A stretch of 64,000 nucleotides of DNA from Candidatus Bathyarchaeota archaeon (GTDB taxonomy: Archaea > Thermoproteota > Bathyarchaeia > Bathyarchaeales > Bathycorpusculaceae): positions 124,001 through 188,000 of the forward strand of contig JAOZHZ010000018.1 of NCBI GenBank assembly GCA_026014615.1, read 5' to 3'. The position numbers and the translations under genes were made by a program. Each line of letters opens with the position of its first letter. Positions within the stretch are counted from its first letter, which is position 1. Of the stretch, positions 1 to 7,544 are shown one piece after another. The notes under the pieces were generated by a model. That model saw only the letters and a list, made by a program, of their open reading frames with translations, was not told where the DNA came from and searched no databases.

Positions 1-210
1 ATCCTCGGTGCCCACATTATAGGACCCGAAGCATCGATTCTGATTCAGGAAGTCATAAACGCCATGAACACCGCAGACCGAAGCTACGCACCCATTATAC
101 AGTCCATGCACATCCACCCCGCCATGCCAGAGGTGGTGCAGAACGCATTCGGAAACCTGCAACCAACCGAACATGAACACACACACACATTAACCTGCCG
201 GCAGCACTAA
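1..210 (+). CDS. Dihydrolipoamide dehydrogenase-family flavoprotein, C-terminal end (partial)
   Basis: Reading frame 1 is open from the window edge to a TAA at 208-210. The 69 visible residues match the end of the dimerization domain of pyridine nucleotide-disulfide oxidoreductases (dihydrolipoyl dehydrogenase, mercuric reductase and relatives). The visible pieces are ILGAHIIGPEASILIQE, followed by the family's HIHPAMPEVVQNAF motif. In this family the conserved His-Pro of that motif comes from the partner subunit and acts as the proton donor to the redox disulfide. The active-site CxxxxC, FAD and NAD(P) regions lie upstream of the window, so the exact substrate cannot be told. The tail after the motif is short and histidine/threonine rich (HEHTHTLTC), unlike the core. 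Family assignment is confident; the specific enzyme is not. Confidence 0.75.
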   Translation: MLGAHIIGPEASILIQEVINAMNTADRSYAPIIQSMHIHPAMPEVVQNAFGNLQPTEHEHTHTLTCRQH

Positions 211-258
211 CAACGAAAAAGGGCGTACTAACGAAATATGCCTTATCGTTTAAGCATG

Positions 259-1662
259 CTAAACTTTACGTCGCCTAAACAGCACCACAGTCAAAGCCAA
301 AGCCACAACTACAACAAGAACCACCACAAAAATCAGTAAAGTCTGGTCTGCAGGAGCGTTCGTGGAGGGCGTTGAGGTTGGAGAAGGTGAGGGTATCGAT
401 GTTGTTGGGGATGCTGTAGGATTTGTTGGAGACGCTGAGGGCGTTGGCGAAGGAGTCACTGTACCTAAAGCATGTAGCACGCCGTCACCCACCACATAGA
501 CAATTCCATCTGCCACCACGGGGGAGCCTGCGCTGCCTGCCGCGCTAACAGGAGAGAAAACACCTGCGGGGTAAGTCCACACTTCTGAGCCGTTGGAGGC
601 GTCAAGGCAGTAAAGGTTACCGTCATAAGAGCCAGCCAGCACGTATCCGTCTGCCACTGTGGGCGCCGCGTAAACTTGATGCCCCGTAGTATAATTCCAG
701 ATTTTGGAGCCACTGTAGGCGTCTAGGCAGTATACTTGAAAGTTGGAGGAGCCTACGTAAACTTTGCCGTCGGCAACCGCGGGTTCCGAAACCGTATTGC
801 CCCAATTATAGTTATGAGAAGGCCCCGCTTCGTTGTATTCGGTGGTGTAGTTCCAACCTTTGGCTCCGTCAGAAGCTTGCAGGCAGTAGGCGTTACCGTC
901 CGCGGAACCCACGTACACGTACCCGTCAGCGACTGTGGGAGACCGCACGCGCCCGTCTGCCGCGAAACTCCATACCTGCCCGCCATCAGAAGCATCTAAA
1001 CAGTAAACTGTGCCGTCATCACTGCCCACGAAAACGTAGCCGCCGTCCACTGCGGGAGAAGAATCAAATGAATTGGCACCTGTTGAGAAAATCCAGATTT
1101 GGGTGCCGTCTGCCACGTTTAGGCAGTACACATCCCCATGTGCCGTTTGGAGGTAAACTTGGTTGCCCATGACGGTCGGCGATGAATCGGCTGAATCCTG
1201 CGTGAGAGTTGAGAAGCTCCAAAGGTCCGTGCCGCTGTCAGCGTCAAGACAGTACAGGTTGCCGTCTACGCTGCCTACAAAGACCCGCCCGTCAGAAACT
1301 GCAGGGGTTGAATCGGTAGATTCGCCAGTTGGAAAGCGCCATACTTCTGCGCTTGTGGAAGCGTCAAAGCAGTAAACGTTGTCAGAGGAGCCCACATAGA
1401 CCTTGCCGTCGATCACCGAAACGGAGGAGGGGGCATACCGCGAGTCAGGGTCTACTGTAAAGCTCCAAAGCTGCGGAGGCACGGTTGCGGGAGCTTTGTT
1501 GAGGGTGTATCCTGTGTGGGCGGGGTCTCCGCGGTACATTGTCCAATCGCTTGAAGATGGACTGGCGTTGAACAAAGGAGAGCAAGAAGCAAACAAAACC
1601 GAGGCTGCCAAAACCACGAAGAACGTCGCAGATATTCGGCACTTTTTGGTTCTGAAGCCCAC
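259..1662 (-). CDS. Secreted PQQ-like beta-propeller protein with C-terminal membrane anchor
   Basis: 467 residues. The N terminus is basic then hydrophobic and ends in LFASC, a signal peptide with a lipobox-like cysteine. Residues about 40-400 consist of 7-8 PQQ/BamB-type blades, each built on repeats such as DGKVYVGSSDNVYCLDA followed by GxxxWxF. A Pro/Ser/Thr-rich linker of about 40 residues and one strongly hydrophobic segment ending in RRRKV anchor the chain to the membrane, so the propeller should sit on the outer cell surface. The family includes PQQ enzymes and BamB-like scaffolds. No PQQ-binding catalytic residues can be assigned here, and such archaeal proteins are usually of unknown function. 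A paralogue lies at 25510-26847 without the anchor-linker layout of this one. It is divergently oriented from the glutaredoxin gene. Confidence 0.82.
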   Translation of the reverse strand: MGFRTKKCRISATFFVVLAASVLFASCSPLFNASPSSSDWTMYRGDPAHTGYTLNKAPATVPPQLWSFTVDPDSRYAPSSVSVIDGKVYVGSSDNVYCFDASTSAEVWRFPTGESTDSTPAVSDGRVFVGSVDGNLYCLDADSGTDLWSFSTLTQDSADSSPTVMGNQVYLQTAHGDVYCLNVADGTQIWIFSTGANSFDSSPAVDGGYVFVGSDDGTVYCLDASDGGQVWSFAADGRVRSPTVADGYVYVGSADGNAYCLQASDGAKGWNYTTEYNEAGPSHNYNWGNTVSEPAVADGKVYVGSSNFQVYCLDAYSGSKIWNYTTGHQVYAAPTVADGYVLAGSYDGNLYCLDASNGSEVWTYPAGVFSPVSAAGSAGSPVVADGIVYVVGDGVLHALGTVTPSPTPSASPTNPTASPTTSIPSPSPTSTPSTNAPADQTLLIFVVVLVVVVALALTVVLFRRRKV

Positions 1663-1778
1663 AAGGTTGGGTGCTTCATTAAGGAATATTAAGGTATTGC
1701 CAAACTAAAAGTTCTAAAAAATAACTTTAAATTATCAATTTGTTTCTGCAAACTTGCAAACTTGTAAATCGGGGTCAG

Positions 1779-1792
1779 CTAAATAGTTATAT
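1779..1792 (+). promoter_or_regulatory. Candidate archaeal promoter of the glutaredoxin-FTR operon
   Basis: The AT-rich stretch aaatagttatat lies about 40-47 bases before the ATG at 1828, in the 165-base divergent spacer between the propeller gene and the redox operon. With the usual 25-base TATA-to-start spacing, transcription would begin near 1812 and give a leader of about 15 bases. This is judged by eye only. Confidence 0.35.
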
Positions 1793-1827
1793 CTGCTAGC
1801 AAACAGTTTTCTCTAGCGTGGTTTGTT

Positions 1828-2112
1828 ATGGATGTTGTTAAAGTAACTGGAAGTAATAGTAAACACAAGGTTTTCGTTTACGCCCTCAGCACCTGTGTCT
1901 GGTGCAAAATGACAAAACAGTACCTTAAAGACAACAACGTCGCCTTCGAATACGTTGACGTTGACCTCTGCACCGAAGATGACAAAGCCAAAATCCGCCA
2001 AGACATCCAAAACCGAGGCGGAGCACTCAGTTACCCAACCACCATCATAGACGACAAAGAAGTCGTCACAGGCTTTCGCAAAGACCTTCTAAAGGAGAAA
2101 CTACAACTATGA
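1828..2112 (+). CDS. Glutaredoxin-like redox protein
   Basis: 94 residues with a thioredoxin fold. The redox pair is Cys23-Val-Trp-Cys26 at the start of helix 1 (STCVWCKMTK). The cis-proline strand is visible as SYPTTIID near residue 70. The protein is the size of a single-domain glutaredoxin and has no signal peptide, so it should act in the cytoplasm in dithiol exchange. The gene overlaps the next one by four bases (ATGA), which implies translational coupling. The downstream ferredoxin:thioredoxin reductase catalytic subunit is the obvious electron donor. Together they form a ferredoxin-driven thiol-reduction module in place of an NADPH-thioredoxin reductase. Physiological targets are unknown. 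Confidence 0.85.
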   Translation: MDVVKVTGSNSKHKVFVYALSTCVWCKMTKQYLKDNNVAFEYVDVDLCTEDDKAKIRQDIQNRGGALSYPTTIIDDKEVVTGFRKDLLKEKLQL

Positions 2113-2681
2113 CCCCAATAACCATAGAGCAAACCCGCAAACGGGCAGAGGCAGACGCAAAAACCTTCGGGTACTTCTTAGTCAACGACCCCGAACTGCT
2201 ACAGGGACTCATGGAAGGACTGAAAACCAACGAGGAACGCTACGGCTACCCCAGCTGCCCCTGCCGCTTAGCCTCAGGCAACTTGGACTACGACCGAGAC
2301 ATAATCTGCCCCTGCGACTACCGCGACCCCGACGTAGCAGAATACGGCGCATGCTACTGCCGCCTCTACGTCAACAAAGACGTGTACGAAGGCAAAACAG
2401 AGCTGCCCAGTGTACCCGAACGTAGACCCATGGAAAGGCAGGTGAGAGCGTTTCAAGCAGCCAGCATACCCAAAGAAGCCACAGAAAAACCACAAACCAC
2501 GCCAAAGGCAGAAGCAAAAGAAGAAGCTGAAGAGTTAGTCGAAATTATGCCTAAGCTGTGGTATTGCAAGCAATGCGGCTACGTGGTTTACAGGGAAGAC
2601 CCACCCTACGTTTGCCCCATATGCAAGGCAAAACGGGAAATGTTTGCGGAGATAACAACAAAAGTTGTGTTCTCCGGGTAA
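2109..2681 (+). CDS. Ferredoxin:thioredoxin reductase catalytic subunit with C-terminal rubredoxin-like domain
   Basis: 190 residues. Residues about 1-110 are the FTR beta (catalytic) domain. The cysteine pattern is Cys50-Pro-Cys52, Cys67-Pro-Cys69 and Cys82-Tyr-Cys84, which in known enzymes supply the [4Fe-4S] ligands and the redox-active disulfide. A charged Glu/Lys/Pro linker (about 110-145) joins it to a rubredoxin-type knuckle pair, WYCKQCGYVV and YVCPICKAK (about 150-178), which should bind one iron or zinc. The domain reduces a disulfide on a partner using electrons from ferredoxin. The partner is most likely the glutaredoxin encoded just upstream, which overlaps it by four bases. The fused rubredoxin may deliver electrons directly. 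The FTR variable (alpha) subunit is not encoded nearby. Confidence 0.88.
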   Translation: MTPITIEQTRKRAEADAKTFGYFLVNDPELLQGLMEGLKTNEERYGYPSCPCRLASGNLDYDRDIICPCDYRDPDVAEYGACYCRLYVNKDVYEGKTELPSVPERRPMERQVRAFQAASIPKEATEKPQTTPKAEAKEEAEELVEIMPKLWYCKQCGYVVYREDPPYVCPICKAKREMFAEITTKVVFSG

Positions 2682-2695
2682 CCCCTGTTTCCCCG

Positions 2696-2845
2696 TTATT
2701 TTGTGACTTCGACTTCTATTTTTTTCCAGTCTTCTTTGATGCCTTTCAGGGTGGAGACGCCGCCTATTACTGTGCCTTGGATGAATCGGGCGACGAAGTC
2801 GTTAAGGGGAATTTCTTTGCCGTCTATTTTAAGTTTAAAGCCCAT
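2696..2845 (-). CDS. Small conserved archaeal protein (49 aa), function unknown
   Basis: ATG at 2845-2843 and TAA at 2698-2696 enclose 49 codons. The product begins MGFKLKIDGKEIPLNDFVAR and continues with a short amphipathic stretch containing GGVSTLKGIKEDW, ending in KIEVEVTK. The layout strand (KIDGKEIPLN), helix, GTVIGGVSTLKG, strand resembles short archaeal proteins often left unannotated because of their size. This is recognition from memory, not a search. It is convergent with the FTR gene and ends 15 bases after it. Codon use and the sensible beta-alpha pattern support coding; the plus-strand reading through the same DNA is a Phe/Tyr-rich shadow. There is no cysteine cluster and no membrane segment. 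Function is unknown. Confidence 0.55.
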   Translation of the reverse strand: MGFKLKIDGKEIPLNDFVARFIQGTVIGGVSTLKGIKEDWKKIEVEVTK

Positions 2846-2913
2846 GCTTTTTCGCCGTGTAGGAGCTTAGTTGTGGAAGGGTAAAAGTTTTTTGGAAAAC
2901 GAAAAAAGGCGGA

Positions 2914-3174
2914 TTATTTGATTTCGTTTTTGCGTTCCAGCGGCGAGTCGTTGGTGTGTATGAACCATTGGCATCGCCTCCAGCGATTATCCAACTTTTT
3001 CATTGCAACAGGCTTTACGCGGCACATGAAGAAAACGACCGCGCCGTTTTTCCAGAAGCTCTCCAAGTTGCGGCATTCGCAACATTGAACATGACCCGTG
3101 CCGTAGTTTTTTTCACTCAATGACAAATCCAGCCTGAAACGTTCAGCAACTTCATTTATGGCAAACTCCTCCAT
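2914..3174 (-). CDS. Small cysteine-containing hypothetical protein
   Basis: 86 residues, soluble, charged. The distinctive part is a cysteine set: VQCCECRNLE in the middle, FMCRVKPVAM about 20 residues on, and RRRCQWFIH near the end. The spacing could bind one metal ion (zinc or an iron-sulfur cluster). No family is recognised. It follows the 49-aa gene on the same strand with about 70 bases between them, so the two could be co-transcribed. The start is uncertain because the only in-frame ATG is at the 5' end. Coding is supported by the cysteine pattern and by the absence of a better overlapping ORF. Confidence 0.5.
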   Translation of the reverse strand: MEEFAINEVAERFRLDLSLSEKNYGTGHVQCCECRNLESFWKNGAVVFFMCRVKPVAMKKLDNRWRRCQWFIHTNDSPLERKNEIK

Positions 3175-3458
3175 ACCTTGGATTCGAAAAATGAAGACAC
3201 GGTTGATGCCAAAAGCAATGACCTCGGCGTAGACAGATTAAACCAGCGTAGTTTTAATGGTCCCAACTCTGAACCTCCATACAGGTGGGAGGGCGAAAAT
3301 TGGATAAATGGATTTTTGTTAGGATTTATTGACAAAAACTGTACAGAAACCAGAACAGTGTTAGTCAAACTTTCTTGACAAGCGTTTCAAATGGGAAACA
3401 GGGCTTTGAGCACAAAGACTTTTCTACAAAAAGTCACATACCCTATAGGTAAGGGCTC

Positions 3459-4760
3459 ATGATGTCTTCCGAGGACGAAATCTACTCCACTATGTTCAGT
3501 TCGCTTAAGCATCCTGCCCGCCGCAAAATTCTGCGTATGCTGTCGGAAAAGCCCTTGACGTTTTCGCAGATGCTTGAAGCCCTCGACATTTCCAGTTCTC
3601 ACCTGACGTATCATCTGGAAAGCTTAGGAGAGCTACTGTCCAAAACCGAAGATGGGAAATACAGGTTGTCCAGCTTCGGCGAAGCTTCCGTGAACACCAT
3701 GAAGAAGGTGGAGGAAGCACCAATCACCAGGTCGAAGCGGTTGTCCGCGTTGCCTCTGCGGTGGAAAACCCTTTTCGCGTTCCTCATCGTCGGCATGATT
3801 TTGCTGGCAAGCCTATCCACCGTCCAGTACGTGTCGTTGAATCAAATGGCAGCAACCCAAGACGACCTCCAAGCCACTCTCAACCAAGTAAACACAGAGA
3901 ACCAGCAGTTGCTGTCGTGGGGAGCAGGCACCGACAAAGCCGTGGTCTTTATCCGAGACGTGGCTCAAATTGACATAACTCAATACCACGCGACGCTGTT
4001 AAGCGATACAGTTGAATATCGTTCAGATTTAGGCGGCGTTCTAGAAGAGGTTCTAAAATACTCCCTTATTAGCAGTCAAAGCAGAATCGACATTGTTCTC
4101 CGCTACCGCAATAACCACTTTTCACGATACCAGCTTTATCTTGACGAAGGAACACCAATTTATTCGCAACCGCAATCCACAGACCCAGTAACCGCCCTAA
4201 AGGGACTCATTGAAAGATACCAAAACTACACAAACGAAGCTTACTTGGTAGACATGAGCAACATAATGGCGCAGGCAACGGTAGAAAGCAACGGTACAAT
4301 AGTGAATCAGACGAAGTTTCAGATTTCAGGTTCACCTAATAATCAGGAGGTTCTGTTGATGTACGTGGAAAACGGGGTGGACTTCTCCGCGAAAAGTCTG
4401 CGTGCAGTCTACCAGAACGGTCTTTTGACGGAGTTTACGGATGGTTGGTATTTGTTGACGGTGGGCAGTACAGAGGTGAACGTGGACTCGCAACAGGCAA
4501 TCCAAATTGCCTTGGACGCCGTTGAAGACTTTTCTTGGGAAGCAGATGAAACAGAAATTTCAGAGTTCAACGTAGTCGAGGGGGATGCAACGGCGCAGTT
4601 TATTCCTCATCCGAGAGAGGACGCGTCTTTGGATTTGGTTCCCTACTGGTACGTGACGTTGCCTTTGGACAAAGTTTACCCCGACCAGGTTAACCGCATA
4701 ACGGTTGGGGTCTGGGCGGACACGGGAGAAGTTGCGAACATCCAAGCTATAAGAGGCTAA
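3459..4760 (+). CDS. Membrane-anchored winged-helix (ArsR-like) protein with extracytoplasmic domain
   Basis: 433 residues. Residues about 8-85 form a winged helix of the ArsR/MarR type: LKHPARRKILRML, then a recognition region ending SSSHLTYHLESL, then a short wing. One hydrophobic segment (about 102-125, FAFLIVGMILLASLSTV) crosses the membrane. The remaining 300 residues lie outside the cell and contain several N-glycosylation-type sequons and beta-rich segments. The cytoplasmic DNA-binding head and external tail suggest a one-component signal transducer that senses an external ligand and regulates genes directly. ArsR-type fusions to membrane segments are common in archaea. The target genes are not evident. 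ATGATG at 3459 allows a start one codon later. Confidence 0.75.
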   Translation: MMSSEDEIYSTMFSSLKHPARRKILRMLSEKPLTFSQMLEALDISSSHLTYHLESLGELLSKTEDGKYRLSSFGEASVNTMKKVEEAPITRSKRLSALPLRWKTLFAFLIVGMILLASLSTVQYVSLNQMAATQDDLQATLNQVNTENQQLLSWGAGTDKAVVFIRDVAQIDITQYHATLLSDTVEYRSDLGGVLEEVLKYSLISSQSRIDIVLRYRNNHFSRYQLYLDEGTPIYSQPQSTDPVTALKGLIERYQNYTNEAYLVDMSNIMAQATVESNGTIVNQTKFQISGSPNNQEVLLMYVENGVDFSAKSLRAVYQNGLLTEFTDGWYLLTVGSTEVNVDSQQAIQIALDAVEDFSWEADETEISEFNVVEGDATAQFIPHPREDASLDLVPYWYVTLPLDKVYPDQVNRITVGVWADTGEVANIQAIRG

Positions 4761-4798
4761 AACAAACGCCGCAAAAGAAAAAGCAAAATGGTTCAAGA

Positions 4799-4816
4799 TT
4801 TTTTTTTAAAAAAAAA
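4799..4816 (+). terminator. Candidate poly-T terminator after the membrane HTH gene
   Basis: A run of nine T followed by nine A lies 39 bases after the stop codon at 4760. Archaeal RNA polymerase terminates on T-rich tracts in the non-template strand. The mirrored A-run could serve the opposite strand. Confidence 0.35.
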
Positions 4817-4900
4817 GAGACATTAAGCGCAGAGGGAAAACGTGGGAGGAAACTATTTCTGATTTTATTCATCAACCACCTCCCTGATTTTTCGTTGCTG

Positions 4901-4990
4901 TCAGATGCAGTCCTTAAGCGCGGACTCAATCCAATAGGTACAGGTTTTCTCTGCGTATTCCTCAAATTTTTCCATCAGTTCACTTGACAT
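4901..4990 (-). CDS. Possible 29-aa small protein
   Basis: In the 470-base spacer between the membrane HTH gene and endonuclease III, one short minus-strand ORF stands out: MSSELMEKFEEYAEKTCTYW and nine further residues ending in LKDCI, followed by TGA. A purine-rich GGTGG lies about six bases before the ATG. It would be an amphipathic helix with two cysteines. No family is recognised. The rest of the spacer holds only AT-rich promoter-like DNA. Confidence 0.3.
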   Translation of the reverse strand: MSSELMEKFEEYAEKTCTYWIESALKDCI

Positions 4991-5232
4991 TTTTTGACCA
5001 CCTTACTCGTCTATAAACAGACACATGTTTGGAAGAATATAAATCAAGTTGAGATTTGTTCATAACTTTTATGAAAACATGAACAAAACACCGACAAGAC
5101 AAACAATAACTGTACAGACACTAAAAAGAAAAAGGCAGTTTCTCATAGATCTGTAACAGCTTAAATACCGCCTGAAACATAATCACCCAAAGTATAGGCA
5201 CCACCGTTAAATCGCATACTGGAGGATACGAC

Positions 5233-5900
5233 GTGAAGAAACCCGAAGTATACCTTGACCCCAAAGAGCGGACAACAAAAATCATCCAACTCCTTGAAAA
5301 AGAGCATCCAGACGCCAAAATCGCCTGCACTTCTCCAACTCCCTTGAGTTACTCGTGGCAACGATGCTTTCAGCCCAAACCACCGACGTACAAGTCAATC
5401 AGGTAACCAAATTGCTGTTTAAGAAGTACACTAAACCTGAAGACTACACAAACGCAGACCTCGCCGAGCTTGAACAGGACATTAAATCAACAGGGTTCTA
5501 CCGTAACAAAGCCAAGAATTTGCAGAAAACCTGTCGCCTACTAGTTGAAAAATTTCACGGTCAGGTTCCAAAAACCATGGAGGAGCTGCTTGAGCTTGCG
5601 GGAGTAGCGAGGAAAACCGCTAACATCGTTCTTTACAACGCTTATGGCGTAACAGCGGGAATTGCAGTGGACACGCATGTTCTCAGGCTATCTCAACGGT
5701 TGGGGCTGACGGAGAATAAAGACCAAAACAAAATCGAACAGGACCTGATGAAGTTATTGCCTAAAGAGCAGTGGATGCACCTGACGGACCTTCTAATTTT
5801 TCATGGTAGACGCGTATGCAACGCCAAAAAACCCAACTGTACAGGTTGTGTGCTGAACAAAATTTGCCCCAGCGCCTTCACCTTTACTAAACACGACTAA
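5233..5900 (+). CDS. nth: Endonuclease III (frameshifted near 5324)
   Basis: DNA glycosylase/AP lyase that removes oxidised pyrimidines in base-excision repair. The main frame (from about 5325) shows SLELLVATMLSAQTTD, the helix-hairpin-helix ELAGVARKTANIVL with the catalytic lysine, the catalytic aspartate in IAVDTHVLRL, and a C-terminal [4Fe-4S] loop with Cys spacing 6-2-5. The N-terminal 30 residues are in another frame: a GTG at 5233 behind a GGAGG (5221-5225) encodes KKPEVYLDPKERTTK through HPDAKIA. Restoring one C in the cc at 5324-5325 joins the two parts as KIALHFSNSLELLVA, which matches the family. Without it, translation would have to start at the GTG at 5355 and lose helix A. The cause is either a sequencing indel or a damaged gene. 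The peroxiredoxin gene follows. Confidence 0.85.
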
Positions 5901-5945
5901 TTTATAGGCAACTAAAACCAATTTACTCTAAGAGGTTTTTCAAAA

Positions 5946-6443
5946 TTGACAGAAAACGCTCCAAGGGGTAAAACTCCAGAGATCGGCGAAAAAGCACCCA
6001 ATTTCACCTTGCCAGATAGCGACATGAATCCGCGTCGCTTAAGTGACTTTGAAGGCAAAAAGGTGGTTCTTGCGTTTTTTGTGAGCGCATTCACAAGCAT
6101 CTGCACTAAAGAGATGTGCACTTTCCGCGACACCACAGACCGACTGATTGACTTGAAAGCACAAGTCATCGGCATAAGCGTGAACGACCCCTTCTCAAAC
6201 AAGGAATTCAAAGAGAAAAACCGACTAACATTCCCCGTACTAAGCGACCACAACCGCGAAGTCATAAAAGAATACAACCTCCAAATGCCGGACTTTGCTG
6301 GACTCAAAGGATACATCGCTGCTAAACGCTGCATACTCGTCTTGGATAGGGAGAGCGTGGTCCGTTACCGATGGATATCTGAAGACCCTACAGTTGAGCC
6401 AGACTACGCCAAGATAGAGCAGGTTCTGAACACAATCCAATAA
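5946..6443 (+). CDS. Peroxiredoxin (AhpC/TSA, BCP/Tpx-like)
   Basis: 165 residues with a TTG start. Thiol peroxidase that reduces hydrogen peroxide and alkyl hydroperoxides. The thioredoxin-fold core is clear: GEKAPNFTLPD at the N terminus, VVLAFFVSAFTSICTKEMC around residues 40-58 with the peroxidatic Cys53 and a likely resolving Cys58 five residues on, and VIGISVNDPFSNKEF. The usual proline two residues after the FT in this loop is replaced (FTSIC rather than FTPVC). The conserved arginine lies in the segment after residue 120. It sits just after endonuclease III, a repair enzyme for oxidative damage, and may share its transcript. Electrons could come from the glutaredoxin/FTR pair, though that is inference. 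Confidence 0.85.
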   Translation: MTENAPRGKTPEIGEKAPNFTLPDSDMNPRRLSDFEGKKVVLAFFVSAFTSICTKEMCTFRDTTDRLIDLKAQVIGISVNDPFSNKEFKEKNRLTFPVLSDHNREVIKEYNLQMPDFAGLKGYIAAKRCILVLDRESVVRYRWISEDPTVEPDYAKIEQVLNTIQ

Positions 6444-6467
6444 TAAAGATCGTTTCTTCATTAAACA

Positions 6468-6560
6468 GTGAAGAAAATCCCTTTAAATGCAGCAGTAACT
6501 TGCGCCGTAGGCATCGGGTGGGCGGGTTGGAACGCACAAAATATGGTTTTCAAAAAATAG
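6468..6560 (+). CDS. Doubtful 30-aa ORF resembling a truncated PRC-barrel start
   Basis: GTG at 6468 to TAG at 6560. The first residues, KKIPLNAAVTCAVG, recall the start of small archaeal PRC-barrel proteins (KIPLNAxVxCxDG), but the ORF ends after 30 codons without the barrel. It could be a relic or chance. It is convergent with the next minus-strand gene. Confidence 0.2.
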   Translation: MKKIPLNAAVTCAVGIGWAGWNAQNMVFKK

Positions 6561-6566
6561 TTGGCT

Positions 6567-6926
6567 CTATAGAGATTCTACTTTTGATAGTTCAAATTTA
6601 ATCAGTTTAGGATACAGCCAGTATGCTTTAATGAAGTCCTCAATAGACTGGTTCACATCCACAACTTTGAAGAATTCGATGTTTTCTGGTGCCACACCTG
6701 TAACATCACGCGCCGTGTAAACCTTCAGCCCTACAAAATACGCGGTGTCAATTTCGACATCCTCCATTGAGATGTCTGCGGGGACTTCTATGCCAAAAGG
6801 GAGACTAGTTTGCAGGTCTACCGCCGCGATTTTGCGCACATCCAAATTTTTGGCTTTAATGGAGACGGCTCTTCGTTCAAAAATTCGATAAACCCAATTA
6901 TTACTACGTTTTGGAAAAACAGACAA
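6567..6926 (-). CDS. Hypothetical protein, about 119 aa
   Basis: Soluble alpha/beta protein with no recognised family, no cysteines and no membrane segment. Visible stretches are NNWVYRIFERRAVSIKAKNL, then a beta-rich middle (PFGIEVPADISMEDVEI) and a C-terminal helix with FIKAYWLYPKLIKFELS. The start is uncertain: the TTG at 6926 gives 119 residues, but the frame stays open for ten more codons (ending in IVGRVV) to a TAG with no ATG or GTG available. The true start may therefore be non-canonical or upstream sequence may be damaged. It stands alone between convergent and divergent neighbours. Confidence 0.5.
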   Translation of the reverse strand: MSVFPKRSNNWVYRIFERRAVSIKAKNLDVRKIAAVDLQTSLPFGIEVPADISMEDVEIDTAYFVGLKVYTARDVTGVAPENIEFFKVVDVNQSIEDFIKAYWLYPKLIKFELSKVESL

Positions 6927-7040
6927 AACAACACGTCCAACAATTAATATGCACTTCTAATCGTTAATCTTTTTCGGATTCACCGTCGCGGAGGAGTTAT
7001 AGCAATGCTTTAAAGGGCATCCACATCATAAGAGGGGTCA

Positions 7041-7334
7041 ATGGTGAAACATTTGAACAGTTGGAAAATTATTAGTCAAATCGCATCAGGATTTGGGATA
7101 GTTTTTGTAGTTTTTGCCGCGTTAGAGGCTTTCGTTAACTACCAAGCCATAACAATGCAATCGGCTTATACTATCCCTTCAGGGTATCTTCAAGTTTACA
7201 TTTTAAGCGCGATGCTTCCGTTCCTTCTGTTCGCAGTTCTTTCATTTATTGTGGCAGCGGCTATAATGCGCAGTGGAAGAGAGGCAGAAGAAAACATGCC
7301 AGTTGAGCAACACCCTGTTGAACCCGAAGCATGA
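7041..7334 (+). CDS. Small membrane protein, two TM segments
   Basis: 97 residues. Two hydrophobic helices at about 15-35 (GFGIVFVVFAALEAF) and 52-76 (LPFLLFAVLSFIVAAAI) are joined by a short outside loop. The C-terminal tail is acidic and proline rich (VEQHPVEPEA). A purine-rich GAGGGG precedes the ATG by about five bases, supporting the start. No family is recognised. The tail charge suggests that both ends face the cytoplasm. It stands alone ahead of the MFS gene, with 210 bases of AT-rich DNA between them. Confidence 0.6.
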   Translation: MVKHLNSWKIISQIASGFGIVFVVFAALEAFVNYQAITMQSAYTIPSGYLQVYILSAMLPFLLFAVLSFIVAAAIMRSGREAEENMPVEQHPVEPEA

Positions 7335-7544
7335 AACGCAAGGGTAAACCAGCAGTTTATATTGCTCGAAATTAACCTGCCAACCGCGGTTATGACATAA
7401 CATTTCGGTCTATTCATTTTTTAAATTATTTTGAATGACAATTTTCCCTTCAACCGAGGTGATAAAGCGTTTTTAGCAAATGTTTTTATCAGAACTACCC
7501 GCACTAAACGATAGCGAGCAGGAAACTTAGGGGACTTACGGTAC

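Noticed and set aside
259..1662. Internal repeats as a CRISPR or tandem DNA array
   Set aside because: They are protein blade repeats of a beta-propeller and diverge at DNA level. No CRISPR array was found in the window.
3178..3378. Small plus/minus frames between 3175 and 3458
   Set aside because: No ribosome site, no pattern; probably intergenic.
5912..6334. Minus-strand 140-aa frame across the peroxiredoxin gene
   Set aside because: The plus-strand gene has peroxiredoxin motifs; this frame has none.
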